From NCBI GenBank assembly GCA_035541875.1, contig DATKML010000029.1, forward strand, positions 111,794 to 175,793: a stretch of DNA of 64,000 nt, written 5' to 3'. This DNA comes from JAJPHI01 sp035541875. Lineage in GTDB: Bacteria > Desulfobacterota > Binatia > Binatales > Binataceae. A model generated the notes under the pieces. It was not told where the DNA came from and searched no databases. It worked only from the letters and a program-made list of their open reading frames with translations. Below, piece after piece: positions 26,522-35,985 of the stretch (position 1 is its first letter; each line of letters begins with the position of its first letter). A program made the translations under genes and the position numbers.

Positions 26522-27766
26522 ATGGCGTTTAAGAACATCAAGGTTCCCAGCGACGGCGAAAAGATTCAGATGAAAGCGGGCAAGCTGCATGTGCCCGACA
26601 ACCCGATTATCCCCTTTATCGAGGGCGACGGCACCGGCCCCGATATCTGGCGTGCCTCCCAACACGTCTTCGACAACGCAGTCAAAAAAGTCTACGGCGG
26701 CAAGCGTAAGATCGCCTGGATGGAAGTCTACGCCGGCGAGAAGCCGTTCAAGCTCTTCAACGATTGGCTCCCGCAGGAGACCGTCGATGCGTTCCAGGAA
26801 TACCTCGTCGGTATCAAAGGACCGCTAACCACGCCGGTCGGCGGCGGTATCCGCTCGCTGAACGTGGCGTTGCGCCAGTTGCTCGATCTTTACGTCTGCC
26901 TACGCCCGGTTCGCTACTTCGACGGCGTGCCCAGCCCGGTCAAGGCCCCAGAGAAGGTCGACATGGTGATCTTCCGTGAGAATGCGGAAGATATCTACGC
27001 CGGTATCGAGTGGCAGGCCGAAACGCCCGAAGCCCGCAAGGTGATCGACTTCCTGATCAAAGAGATGGGCGTTAGCAAGATCCGCTTCCCGCAGACCTCG
27101 GGTATCGGTATCAAACCAGTTTCGCGCGAGGGTTCCGAGCGCCTGATTCGCGCTGCGCTCGAATACGCGATCAAGCATAAGCGCAAGAGCGTGACGCTGG
27201 TCCATAAGGGCAATATCCAGAAGTTCACCGAAGGGGCCTTCCGCGATTGGGGTTATGAACTGACCCGTCGTGAGTTCAAGGGCCAGGCGATCGGATGGGA
27301 TGATTGCAACGGCAAAGCTCCCGCAGGTCAGGTGCTGGTGAAGGACAATATCGCGGATATCACTTTCCAGCAGGCGCTTACTCGCCCCGAGGACTTCGAC
27401 GTTATCGCAACGACCAACCTCAATGGTGACTATCTCTCCGATGCGCTCGCGGCGCAGGTCGGCGGGATCGGTATCGCTCCCGGTGCGAATATCAACTACG
27501 TCACCGGCCACGCGATCTTCGAGGCCACTCACGGGACGGCTCCGAAGTACGCCGATCAGGACAAGGTTAACCCGGGTTCGGTGATCCTGTCTGGCGTCAT
27601 GATGTTCGAGCATATGGGATGGCAGGAAGTTGCCGACGGGATCGTGCGTGGGATGACCAACACGATCGCGAAGAAGGAAGTTACCTACGACTTCGAGCGT
27701 CTGATGACCGGCGCGAAGCTGCTCAAGTGCTCCGAGTTCGGCAAGGCGATCGTGGAAAATATGTAA
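26522..27766 (+). CDS. icd: NADP-dependent isocitrate dehydrogenase
   Basis: This 414-residue protein is the E. coli-type enzyme of the TCA cycle, converting isocitrate to 2-oxoglutarate. PFIEGDGTGPDIW lies at the N-terminus. GGGIRSLNVALRQ contains the active-site Ser that AceK phosphorylates in enterics. FRENAEDIYAGIEWQ and the catalytic Lys/Tyr region follow. GTAPKYADQDKVNPGSV carries the Lys-Tyr pair that selects NADP over NAD. It is followed by a terminator and seems monocistronic. Confidence 0.97.
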   Translation: MAFKNIKVPSDGEKIQMKAGKLHVPDNPIIPFIEGDGTGPDIWRASQHVFDNAVKKVYGGKRKIAWMEVYAGEKPFKLFNDWLPQETVDAFQEYLVGIKGPLTTPVGGGIRSLNVALRQLLDLYVCLRPVRYFDGVPSPVKAPEKVDMVIFRENAEDIYAGIEWQAETPEARKVIDFLIKEMGVSKIRFPQTSGIGIKPVSREGSERLIRAALEYAIKHKRKSVTLVHKGNIQKFTEGAFRDWGYELTRREFKGQAIGWDDCNGKAPAGQVLVKDNIADITFQQALTRPEDFDVIATTNLNGDYLSDALAAQVGGIGIAPGANINYVTGHAIFEATHGTAPKYADQDKVNPGSVILSGVMMFEHMGWQEVADGIVRGMTNTIAKKEVTYDFERLMTGAKLLKCSEFGKAIVENM

Positions 27767-27796
27767 GCGGCTCTTTTAGTTCGGAGATCACGGAAG

Positions 27797-27830
27797 CGGC
27801 GGGAATATCTCCCGCCGTTCTTCTTTCTTC
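27797..27830 (+). terminator. Terminator after icd
   Basis: Eight-bp stem CGGCGGGA / TCCCGCCG (27797-27804 with 27810-27817) followed by TTCTTCTTTCTTC, 30 bases after the icd stop. Confidence 0.8.
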
Positions 27831-27896
27831 GAGAAGAAATAATCGCTCACCAGACCGAATTGAGCGGCGTGGCATCGACAGCTACGATTACGAGTC

Positions 27897-28625
27897 ATGA
27901 GATCCTTAACTCGTAGACTCGGACTTTTCGTTGCGGTCGTGCTGCTTGCCGGCTGCGCCTCTACCAAGACCACTCAGCAAACCCAGATGGCCGACGTTGG
28001 TCTCGCTCGGCCAAACATGATCTGGGTCTATGACTTTATCTCGTCGCCGGCCAACGTGCCGTCCGATTCGTCACTAAATGGCGAATACGACCCGAACAGC
28101 CCGCCTCCCAGCGCCCAGGACGCCGCTGACGCCCAGAAGTACGGCGCCATGATCGCGGAAAGACTGGTCGAAGACATTCAGAAGATGGGCATGCCCGCGA
28201 CCAACGGTATCATGGGATCGCAGCCGCAAATCGGTGACGGCATTATCCGAGGCTATATAACTTCGACCGAGGGCGGTGGCGCTGGGGGAACGCTCAAGCG
28301 TATGGTTATCGGCTTTGGATCCGGACAGGCCGAGATCTCGACCGTCGTCGAAGGCTATGTGATGACCGCGTCGGGACCGATGTGGCTTGGCTCAGGATCG
28401 GTTAATGCGGAGGGCAACAAGGCTCCGGGGTTGGTCGTACCGGCGATCGTGACTGCAGCTACCGCTAATCCCGTCGGTCTGATTGTTGTCGGCGGCTTGA
28501 AGATCGCGGGTGCAGTTTCCGGCCGTTCAGGCCTCGAAGGGCGCGCCAAGTCCACGGCCGATGAGATCGCGAAGCAACTCAAGGTTCGTTTTCAGCAGCG
28601 CGGATGGATTCCGGCCGACAGCTAA
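27897..28625 (+). CDS. DUF4410-type lipoprotein
   Basis: This 242-residue protein has a lipoprotein signal peptide with lipobox LLAGC (Cys about residue 20). A conserved-looking body includes IWVYDFISSPANVP, YGAMIAERLVEDIQKMGMPA and a Gly-rich hydrophobic region (LIVVGGLKIAGAVSGRSGLEGRA) before KSTADEIAKQLKVRFQQRGW. This order matches DUF4410, whose function is unknown. It is flanked by terminators on both sides, so it forms its own transcription unit. Confidence 0.82.
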   Translation: MRSLTRRLGLFVAVVLLAGCASTKTTQQTQMADVGLARPNMIWVYDFISSPANVPSDSSLNGEYDPNSPPPSAQDAADAQKYGAMIAERLVEDIQKMGMPATNGIMGSQPQIGDGIIRGYITSTEGGGAGGTLKRMVIGFGSGQAEISTVVEGYVMTASGPMWLGSGSVNAEGNKAPGLVVPAIVTAATANPVGLIVVGGLKIAGAVSGRSGLEGRAKSTADEIAKQLKVRFQQRGWIPADS

Positions 28626-28649
28626 GACCTCGAATCAATTGAATCAATG

Positions 28650-28683
28650 GAAGCGGCGACCAACTATCGCCGCTTCTTTTTTT
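28650..28683 (+). terminator. Terminator after the DUF4410 lipoprotein
   Basis: Ten-bp perfect stem GAAGCGGCGA / TCGCCGCTTC with a 7-base loop, followed by seven T. Textbook intrinsic terminator, 25 bases after the stop. Confidence 0.93.
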
Positions 28684-28740
28684 GCCATCGTTCTCATAGA
28701 TTGCTCGGAGATTTGATTAATCCGCTCGGAGGATAAGGCG

Positions 28741-29826
28741 ATGCGCGCTGCGGTGATGCGTCATAAGAAGTTGGTTGTAGACGATATCAAGAATCCGGTC
28801 CCTGCTGCGGGTGAAGCGCTGGTGAAGACACTAGCCTGCGGGATTTGTGGTTCCGATCTCCACGCGCTCAAGCACGCCGAAAAGCTGGTCGAGGGCGCTA
28901 AGCGTTCCGGCGGTCCGTTCGTGATGGATCTGCAGCGCGACATCGTGATGGGCCATGAGTTCTGCGCCGAAATTGTCGACTACGGCCCCAATACTCAGCG
29001 TCGTTTCAAACCGGGAACGCGCGTCTGTGCGATGCCCATCATGATCCGCACCGGTGGCGTCGAGACGATCGGCTACTCGAACGATTATCCCGGCGGTTAC
29101 GCCGAATACATGCGCCTGATGGAGCCGCTGCTGCTCGAAGTCCCCAACGGACTCTCCACGGAATACGCCGCGCTTACCGAACCGATGGCGGTCGGCTATC
29201 ACGCCGTGCAGAAGGCGCGCCTCGAGAAGGACGACGTGCCGCTCGTGATCGGATGCGGGCCCGTCGGCCTGTCGGTAATCGCCGCGCTGAAACTTGAAGG
29301 AATACATCCGATTGTGGCGGCTGACTTCTCTCCGCGTCGGCGTAAGCTTGCGGAGCAGATGGGAGCCGACGTCGTAGTCGATCCCAAGCAGAGGTCGCCG
29401 CATGAAAGCTGGAAGGAGATGGCGGTTTACAGCGATCCTTCCAAGGCTCCGCAGCTTCCACCCTGGCTGCCCGGCCCGGCGTTGCGCCCCGCAGTGATTT
29501 TCGAGTGCGTTGGCGTACCGGGAGTCATCGATTCAATCATGACCGCTGCACCGGCCAACGCCAGAATTGTTGTTGTCGGTGTTTGTATGGAGCGTGACCA
29601 TATCGAGCCGATGTTCGGCATCAATAAGGAACTCAATCTTCAGTTTGTTCTGGGCTACTCGGGCAAGGAGTTTACGACGACCCTGCACAATCTGGCCGAG
29701 GGGAAGGTCGATCCGAGTCCGCTGATTACAGGAAAAGTAGGGGTTGAGGGGGTTGTTCAGGCCTTCGAAGATCTGGGATCGCCCGAGCATCATGCCAAGA
29801 TTCTCGTCGAACCTTGGCGCGCATAG
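28741..29826 (+). CDS. Zinc-binding alcohol dehydrogenase (MDR family)
   Basis: The 361-residue medium-chain dehydrogenase starts after GGAGG. The catalytic zinc site is visible in CGICGSDLH and MGHEFCAEIVDYG. The Rossmann fold (VIGCGPVGLSVIAALKLEG) binds NAD(P). The structural-zinc lobe with four closely spaced Cys, usual in alcohol dehydrogenases, is not present; this region reads RVCAMPIMIRTGG. It is closer to the quinone-oxidoreductase or threonine-dehydrogenase-like branch. The substrate is unknown. Confidence 0.9.
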   Translation: MRAAVMRHKKLVVDDIKNPVPAAGEALVKTLACGICGSDLHALKHAEKLVEGAKRSGGPFVMDLQRDIVMGHEFCAEIVDYGPNTQRRFKPGTRVCAMPIMIRTGGVETIGYSNDYPGGYAEYMRLMEPLLLEVPNGLSTEYAALTEPMAVGYHAVQKARLEKDDVPLVIGCGPVGLSVIAALKLEGIHPIVAADFSPRRRKLAEQMGADVVVDPKQRSPHESWKEMAVYSDPSKAPQLPPWLPGPALRPAVIFECVGVPGVIDSIMTAAPANARIVVVGVCMERDHIEPMFGINKELNLQFVLGYSGKEFTTTLHNLAEGKVDPSPLITGKVGVEGVVQAFEDLGSPEHHAKILVEPWRA

Positions 29827-29842
29827 ATAGCTTCGGTCTCCT

Positions 29843-30031
29843 TTAGCTGGCGGACGTCAGGTCGTTATTGACCTGCCACGCGAACATATTCTCAACAGCC
29901 TGTCCCATCCCGTTGTAGCTAGCGAAAACCACGATAGCTATAACGGCGATGAGCATGGCATACTCGGCCATAGTTTGCCCGCGCCGTTTCTGATTCTTGG
30001 ACCGCCAGCAGTGTCGCAATTTTGAAATCAT
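29843..30031 (-). CDS. Flp/Fap-type prepilin
   Basis: Start 30031 (MISKLRHCW) is preferred over 30043 or 30073 because AGGATGG lies 8 bases upstream. The 62-residue product has a basic leader ending in KRRG, then QTMAEYAMLIAVIAIVVFASY. That is the G|xTxxEY prepilin peptidase site followed by the hydrophobic Flp helix. Such pilins form tad pili for adhesion. No tad assembly gene is present in this window, so it is an orphan pilin. Confidence 0.85.
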   Translation of the reverse strand: MISKLRHCWRSKNQKRRGQTMAEYAMLIAVIAIVVFASYNGMGQAVENMFAWQVNNDLTSAS

Positions 30032-30263
30032 TGTTTGAACCATCCTACTGTATGAGACGACTACGCATCTCATTGGCAGTCCCGAAGTATTAATAATAGC
30101 TGTGTGGTGGTTTTAATGTCAAACGAATGATTTAGATGGTGACCAGATAGCGAAAAGAGCAAATATCTCTACCAAACGCCTTGGTTAGCGAGAGTTTGTC
30201 AGGAACGTCCACCCTTAGGGCTGCTCAAAGAGCAAGCACAGCTCTAGAGAGACGATTTAGAGC

Positions 30264-30303
30264 AAAATAAAAGCGGACGCCCATCTGGCTAATGAGCCTC
30301 CGC
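30264..30303 (-). terminator. Terminator of the BVMO-type flavoprotein gene
   Basis: On the minus strand a 12-bp stem (30292-30303 with 30273-30284, one mismatch and one G-T) is followed by TTTTATTTT. It is located 13 bases after the stop at 30317. Confidence 0.75.
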
Positions 30304-30316
30304 CTTCGCAAACGAT

Positions 30317-32131
30317 TTAGGCGAGATCGAGACCTTTCATTCCCGCATCACGCCACTGGCGAATTACACTGAAGAATTTCTGCGGTGATGCGCCGTACTG
30401 CTCGCCGAAAATTCCGGCGCCGGCGCGCGGATGACCCTCGTTGTTGTAGTACCCGGGAGTACATTCGGTCTGGAAGCGCTGATGGAAAACCGCGCGGCGC
30501 TCAACCTCGGCCACCCACTCGTTCTCCGCCTCGACCGACGGTTCGATCGCGCGCGCCTCGTGCTGTTTCGCGTATTGCAGAAGCGCGGTGATGTGATACG
30601 CCTGCTCGTCGAGTGCATGAGGGAAGTTGGTCGTAGGGCTGTTCTGCAGCGGTCCCATGTGGAAGCAGTTCGGGAAGCCATGGCTGAAGAAGCCATGCAG
30701 CGTCCGCATCCCCTTTGACCAGTAGTCGCTCAGCGATTGGCCCCCGCGTCCGTACACTTCGAAACCTGAGCGACGCGTATAGGCGGTGCCGACTTCGAAG
30801 CCCGTCGCGAAGATGATGCAATCGACCTCGTACTCGACACCATCGAACACGACGCCTTTGTCGGTGATCCGATCGACGCCTTTGCCCTGCGTATCGACCA
30901 GGGTGACGTTGGGGCGATTGAAGGTCGGCAGGTATTCGTCGTTAAAGGTCGGTCGCTTGCAGAACTGCCGATACCAAGGCTTGAGTGCCGCGGCGGTCTT
31001 TGGGTCTTTGACGATCGCGTCGACGCGCGCCCGAACCTGATTCATCTTCTTAAAGTCAGCGAGCTCCATCATCGCGCCGAGCTTGTGCCGCTCTTCCTTC
31101 GATAGGCCGCGCGGCGCCATCTGGCCCAGATTGCGGATGATATCGGTCCAGCCATCGCTAACAAGGTCGACGTCGGCTGGGCGACCGGTGACGAGCGTAT
31201 TGAAGTTCTCCATACGCTCGCGTTGCCATCCGGGTTTCAGGCTCGCGACCCATTCGGGATCGGTCGGTCGGTTGCGACGCTCATCGACGGAAGACGGGGT
31301 CCGCTGGAAGACATAGAGGTGCTTTGCGGCTTTGCCGAGATGAGGGACGCACTGTATTGCCGTCGCACCGGTTCCGATAATCGCAACGCGCTTATCCGCG
31401 AGCTTGTGCAGATTTCCGGTCGTATCACCGCCGGTGTAGTTGTAGTCCCATCGGCTCGTGTGGAAGGTGTGACCCTTGTATTGGTCGATACCCGGGATGC
31501 CGGGAAGCTTGGGCCGATTCAGCGGCCCATTCGACATGATCACATAGCGGGCATGCAGCTTGTCGCCGCGATTCGTGCTGATGAGCCAACGCGATTCTTT
31601 CTCGTCCCAGCGCATATCCTTGATTTGCGTCTGGAAGAGAGCACCGCGATAGAGATCGAACTTTCGCGCGATTCGTCGGGAGTGCTCGAGAATCTCAGGC
31701 GCGAACGAGTACTTCTCCTGCGGCATGTACCCGGTCTCTTCGAGGAGCGGGAGATAGATGTAGGACTCGATATCGCACTGCGCACCGGGATAGCGATTCC
31801 AGTACCAGGTGCCGCCGACATCGCCGCCTTTCTCGATCAGACGGATGTCCTTGAAGCCCGCTTCGCGCAGCCGCGCACCGGCGAGTAGACCACCGAAGCC
31901 ACCACCGATGATCACGATTTCAACCGGCTCGTCGATCGGTTCGCGCTTAAACCCGGCGTCCACGTACGGATCATCGACGTAGCGCGAGAAATCGCCCTTC
32001 ACTTCGATGTACTGATTGTTGCCGTCGGTGCGGATGCGCTTATCGCGTTCTTCGAGATATTTCGCGCGTAGCGCCTCGGGGTCGAAATCGATCCCCGGGA
32101 GCAGTTCGTTGAGATTGGATAACTCTTTCAT
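30317..32131 (-). CDS. Baeyer-Villiger-type flavin monooxygenase
   Basis: A 604-residue protein with AAGGAAGA before the start. The FAD Rossmann motif IIGGGFGGLLAGARL lies near residue 74, followed by GGTWYWNRYPGAQCDIES. The family fingerprint F-x-G-x3-H-x3-W-D appears as YKGHTFHTSRWD, with Tyr at the first position. The NADPH site is RVAIIGTGATAIQCVPHLG. FATGFEVG lies near the C-terminus. These are the hallmarks of type I BVMOs, which insert oxygen next to a ketone or oxidise heteroatoms using NADPH and O2. The first 65 residues form the usual extra N-terminal segment. Substrate unknown. Confidence 0.93.
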   Translation of the reverse strand: MKELSNLNELLPGIDFDPEALRAKYLEERDKRIRTDGNNQYIEVKGDFSRYVDDPYVDAGFKREPIDEPVEIVIIGGGFGGLLAGARLREAGFKDIRLIEKGGDVGGTWYWNRYPGAQCDIESYIYLPLLEETGYMPQEKYSFAPEILEHSRRIARKFDLYRGALFQTQIKDMRWDEKESRWLISTNRGDKLHARYVIMSNGPLNRPKLPGIPGIDQYKGHTFHTSRWDYNYTGGDTTGNLHKLADKRVAIIGTGATAIQCVPHLGKAAKHLYVFQRTPSSVDERRNRPTDPEWVASLKPGWQRERMENFNTLVTGRPADVDLVSDGWTDIIRNLGQMAPRGLSKEERHKLGAMMELADFKKMNQVRARVDAIVKDPKTAAALKPWYRQFCKRPTFNDEYLPTFNRPNVTLVDTQGKGVDRITDKGVVFDGVEYEVDCIIFATGFEVGTAYTRRSGFEVYGRGGQSLSDYWSKGMRTLHGFFSHGFPNCFHMGPLQNSPTTNFPHALDEQAYHITALLQYAKQHEARAIEPSVEAENEWVAEVERRAVFHQRFQTECTPGYYNNEGHPRAGAGIFGEQYGASPQKFFSVIRQWRDAGMKGLDLA

Positions 32132-32307
32132 GCCGATCTTCCTTTGCGCGCGCGATGCGCGAAACAGTCTCTTTCGTAGCGATCTTGCCGCCGATCTTCA
32201 ACGTCTCTTCAACGCCGGAGGAGCGAAGATTGAGCGATGCCGGCTTCCGGCGCTGCGCCGGAGACAGCGGGCTAAAGCTGCCCGGGGATTATCAGTGGGC
32301 GAGTTAC

Positions 32308-32889
32308 TTAGTTTGATGCCGTCCGAATCACGGCCGCTATATCGCTGCTGAGACGCGCGAGCGCCCGACTCTGGGCAGCCGCGATCGCATCAAAGCCATC
32401 ACCCTGAATGGCTTCGTGTGCTGCCGTGCTGCCGCTTCGGCTTTTGCTGGCGCTCATATCCTGGACGGTCCAAACGGCTTCGAGGACTGCTTCCTGACCC
32501 CTGATTGAATCGAACCGCTGCACGTTGATCGTCACTTTGTACGATGGATTGAAGCTCGCGAGCGGTGCCGACGTAACTTCGGAGCTCATCAATTGTCCCC
32601 CGAGATCGGAGGCCACCGCGCGACCAATCATTTCGCCGAGCGGCGAGGCCCATCGATTAAACTCCTCGATCTCGACACCGTTCGGAGGATTTTGCACCAC
32701 CATCTCGGGTCGATCGACCGTGGCCGGGATCGACACTGGCCCGACCAGCACCTTGGTCCCAGAGGTCGATGGGGCTGCGGCAGTCGCATTGAGGGTGTAA
32801 AAACGCGGCTGCGCGGAAGTTCCGCATCCGATTAATCCGATGACTGAGCCGGCGACGAGAAACGTAAACGCGGTTAGCGAAGATTTCAT
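32308..32889 (-). CDS. pqiC: PqiC-like outer-membrane lipoprotein
   Basis: This 193-residue lipoprotein has the lipobox LIGC (Cys about residue 22), then PRFYTLNA and VLVGPVSIPATVDRPEMVV, typical of the PqiC / ABC-transport auxiliary lipoprotein family. EFNRWASPLGEMIGRAVASDL and SYKVTINVQRFDS follow. Its ATG overlaps the pqiB stop by 4 bases (ATGA), so the two are coupled. PqiC caps the PqiB channel at the outer membrane in lipid transport between membranes. Confidence 0.9.
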   Translation of the reverse strand: MKSSLTAFTFLVAGSVIGLIGCGTSAQPRFYTLNATAAAPSTSGTKVLVGPVSIPATVDRPEMVVQNPPNGVEIEEFNRWASPLGEMIGRAVASDLGGQLMSSEVTSAPLASFNPSYKVTINVQRFDSIRGQEAVLEAVWTVQDMSASKSRSGSTAAHEAIQGDGFDAIAAAQSRALARLSSDIAAVIRTASN

Positions 32890-34469
32890 TGCGGTTTACC
32901 TTTCTTGCCGCGGATCAGCGATTCGGGATGTTGTTCGAGATAATCAGTCAGTACCCTGACCGAGCGGGCTGCTCGACGAACCTCGTCGAGCGTGCTGTTC
33001 AGTTGCTGCAGCTGTTCCGAGTTGGGTCCGATCACGCTGTTCGCGCTCTTGAGAGTTGTTGTCGCGCTATCAAGCGTACCGCGAGTACTGATCAGCGCTA
33101 GATCAAGATCGTGGAGAGATTTCTGCAGATTGTCGCCGATTTGTTGCAGCGGCAATTTATCGATCTTCTTGATGATATTCGCGACGCTCGCCTCGGTCTC
33201 TTCGAGCTGTCCGGGTAAGGTCGGTAACTGTACCGGATCTTGCGACCAATCTATCTGCGCCGGAGGAGCACCGGGAAAGAAATCGAACGAAATAAAAGCG
33301 GCTCCTGTGAGCAGATTGCCCATCCGTAGTTGAGCACGGAGTCCATGCGTGACCATCGATTCGAGCGCTTGATGACGGAGTGATGCGAGCGTTTCTCCGG
33401 GCTGCAGACCGGTTATCGCCAACCCAAACCGCACCGGGTCCAGATGGATAACAACCGGCACTGAGAATTTGAACGTTTGAGCGTCGATCTGAGCGCGAAT
33501 ATCCGCGACTTCACCCACCTTGATCCCGCGAAGTTCGACAGGCGCGCCAATGGAGAGGCCGCGCACCGACTCTTCGAAGACCAGTTTGAAAGACTGAGGG
33601 TTCTCGACCTGTGGTTCGAAGGCCTCGGTACGATTGTTGAACAGAACGAAAGAGGTATTGGCGTCGACTTCGGGCTCCGAACTGTTGTTCGAAGGAGTTT
33701 CGAAAGCGATACCACCGATCAGAATCGAGAGCACTGATTGAGTCCGCACGGTGAGACCATTCGCGCCCAATTGCATATCGATACCGCTCGCCTGCCAGAA
33801 GCGCGTGCTGGGGCGGACATATTGATCGTATGGTGCCTTCACGAAAATCTTCACGGTAAAGTTCTGGCCGTTCTTGTCGAGGCTATAGGCAGCTATCTCG
33901 CCAACCTGCAGATGGCGGAAGAAGACCGGGGTCCCTGTATCGAGCGAGCCCAGGTCAGGGCTCCTCAAAGTGAAATAGCGACCGGGCGAGTCGCCGCCTA
34001 CGACCGGCGGTACTTCCAAACCGACAAACTCGCGTCGGGGTTCTCTCGACGATCCAATTTCTACGCCGATAAAGGCGCCGGATATCAAAGTCCCGAGGCC
34101 AGTGACAGTCGCACCTGAGATTCTGGGCCGCACTACCCAGAACCGCGTATCTTCGACGAGAAAATCTTCGGTCTTAGGCGCCATCTGGACGGTTGCGATG
34201 ATCTGCTTGTGATCCTCAGACAGACGGACGGTGGTTACCGTTCCAACGTCGACGCCTTTGTACTGAATCTTCGTCTTACCAGCTTCGAGCCCATCGGCGC
34301 TTTGAAAGACAATCGTGATTTTCGGACCCTCGCTCTCGATTCTCGTGATCGTGACCCAGGCTCCGGCAAGCGCCGCGATAATCGGCACGATCCAGACGAT
34401 CGAGAAGCGGGAAGATTTCTTGCTGGCCACCGAGGCGGTCGGTGGTGCAGGCATTTGCTCATTGGGCAT
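32886..34469 (-). CDS. pqiB: PqiB-like MCE-domain lipid transport protein
   Basis: Start 34469 (MPNEQMPAPP) is chosen because GGAGG lies 6 bases upstream; an in-frame start at 34496 has no such site. The 527-residue protein has one TM helix near residues 22-42 (FSIVWIVPIIAALAGAWV) and three MCE repeats. Repeat motifs include AGKTKIQYKGVDVGTV, LDTGTPVFFRHLQVGEI and SIGAPVELRGIKVGEV. A C-terminal coiled-coil region follows (LQQIGDNLQKSLHDLDLAL). MCE hexamers form a periplasmic tunnel for lipids. It overlaps pqiA by 11 bases. Confidence 0.94.
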   Translation of the reverse strand: MPNEQMPAPPTASVASKKSSRFSIVWIVPIIAALAGAWVTITRIESEGPKITIVFQSADGLEAGKTKIQYKGVDVGTVTTVRLSEDHKQIIATVQMAPKTEDFLVEDTRFWVVRPRISGATVTGLGTLISGAFIGVEIGSSREPRREFVGLEVPPVVGGDSPGRYFTLRSPDLGSLDTGTPVFFRHLQVGEIAAYSLDKNGQNFTVKIFVKAPYDQYVRPSTRFWQASGIDMQLGANGLTVRTQSVLSILIGGIAFETPSNNSSEPEVDANTSFVLFNNRTEAFEPQVENPQSFKLVFEESVRGLSIGAPVELRGIKVGEVADIRAQIDAQTFKFSVPVVIHLDPVRFGLAITGLQPGETLASLRHQALESMVTHGLRAQLRMGNLLTGAAFISFDFFPGAPPAQIDWSQDPVQLPTLPGQLEETEASVANIIKKIDKLPLQQIGDNLQKSLHDLDLALISTRGTLDSATTTLKSANSVIGPNSEQLQQLNSTLDEVRRAARSVRVLTDYLEQHPESLIRGKKGKPQ

Positions 34470-35769
34470 AGGAAGCCTCCAGGGAACTAGTCGCATCCCA
34501 GATCAGGCGCGGATCGAAGCATTCAACAGCTAGCATCGTGAGAACTACTACGGCAGCAAAGAAGACCAATCCGGGACCTGGTTCGACCGCCATCAGGGGT
34601 TGCAACTGAACCAGTGCCGCAGTGAACGTATCGACGAAGACATCGACCATCGACCAGCGTCCGATTATCTCGACCATGCGATATAGACGGACACGCTGCT
34701 CGTTGCTTTTAACGGAACCAGATTGAACTGATACCAGCAGATAGCCCAAGGCGAGAATTTTCGCGCTTGGAATCATGATACTGGCGAATAAGACGATTAG
34801 TGACAGTGGCCATCCCGTGGGCGACCAGAGCAGCACGACGCCCTGCAGAATCGTATCCGAATCAGTGCCGGTGGCCGTGGTGGTTACCAGAACCGGCAGC
34901 ATGTTCGCGGGGATATAACAGACGGCCGCAGCGATCAGAAAAGCCCACGTCCGCTGAAGACTTGCCGTTTTGCGAAACTCAAGCGCACCGCCGCATCGAG
35001 GACATCGCCCCGGAGCATCTGGCTCAGCGGGGTAGGAGAGCAACTCGCAGGTCTCGCAACTCTGCATGCCTTGTTGCATCGCGGTCGGCCCGCGTCCCGC
35101 ATTGCCGTATGGAGCTTGACTCGATGCCGACGGATCAAGCCACTCGATCCGTTCCCAGATGTCGCGACGCTCGAGACTTATTTGCATCGCGGCCAAGATG
35201 ACCACGAGACCGCCAAGCGTGAAGAGCGCGGTTCCGGGGATTACGGTTGCGTAGTCGGCGATCTTAACCAGTGCGACCAGCACACCCAGGAGCATCACCT
35301 CGATCATGCTCCAGGTGACGGCCGTACCGGACCATCGCAGGAGCGGGCCAACCCATTTGGGCACCGGATCACGCCGCGCTCCGATAGAGATCGCGAAGGT
35401 GAGCCCAATCTGCAGCGCCGGCGCGATTACTGCAGTGAAGAGCACCAACGCACCGACCACCTTTTGTCCGTTGTTCCAGAGGTGCTGAGCACCGCCGATC
35501 ACGGTGGTCGAGGCCCCGCGACCCACGACGGAAAGTCCAATCATCGGGACGGTGTTCGCTACGAGGTAAAGGATGGTTGCAGCTGCGGCCAGGGCGAGGG
35601 TGCGATTCAGCGCATCCTCGCGATGATGTACCAACTCCTCGCTGCAGCGGGCGCATCGAATCGCTTCGCCAGGAGAAGCGTCGGGAACCCTCTGCAATAG
35701 ATCGCATTGCGGGCAACCGACAAGATCGCGATCTGCCGCCGGGACGTTGAAGGTCGACTCAGAAGCCAT
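34459..35769 (-). CDS. pqiA: PqiA-like inner-membrane protein
   Basis: A 436-residue protein with two PqiA halves. Each opens with a zinc-ribbon-like Cys pair set (CPQCDLLQRVP ... CARC and CETCELLSYP ... CPRC) followed by four TM helices. The second half contains ILALGYLLVSVQSGSV and RWSMVDVFVDTFTAALVQL, typical of the family. It is first in pqiABC. The operon start at 35769 is divergent from the DUF1254 gene. It should work with PqiB/C in membrane lipid homeostasis under envelope stress. Confidence 0.94.
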   Translation of the reverse strand: MASESTFNVPAADRDLVGCPQCDLLQRVPDASPGEAIRCARCSEELVHHREDALNRTLALAAAATILYLVANTVPMIGLSVVGRGASTTVIGGAQHLWNNGQKVVGALVLFTAVIAPALQIGLTFAISIGARRDPVPKWVGPLLRWSGTAVTWSMIEVMLLGVLVALVKIADYATVIPGTALFTLGGLVVILAAMQISLERRDIWERIEWLDPSASSQAPYGNAGRGPTAMQQGMQSCETCELLSYPAEPDAPGRCPRCGGALEFRKTASLQRTWAFLIAAAVCYIPANMLPVLVTTTATGTDSDTILQGVVLLWSPTGWPLSLIVLFASIMIPSAKILALGYLLVSVQSGSVKSNEQRVRLYRMVEIIGRWSMVDVFVDTFTAALVQLQPLMAVEPGPGLVFFAAVVVLTMLAVECFDPRLIWDATSSLEASYAQ

Positions 35770-35985
35770 AAACCCGAAACCCCAAAACCACTGGTTGCTT
35801 CTCTGATACCTGCTGCAATCGCGCGGGCCTAGATATTGCCATAATTACTTTGCTCACGCGAACAAGACCGCTACACGAGCACAACTTCTTCAGGCGTCGG
35901 TGTACGACCCTGATTCAATCGCATCGGTGCTTCAGCTATTGTGCTCGCTGACCAGCGGTGACTCGCAGTCGAAGGAGCCTTTTTG

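Noticed and set aside
26900..27613. 237-codon minus-strand frame opposite icd
   Set aside because: Antisense shadow of a highly conserved enzyme gene; no recognisable motif.
31223..31888. 221-codon plus-strand frame opposite the BVMO gene
   Set aside because: Antisense shadow; all conserved flavoprotein motifs are on the minus strand.
32132..32307. GC-rich short repeats between the BVMO and pqiC genes
   Set aside because: Only short imperfect CCGG-type repeats without a stable hairpin or T-tract.
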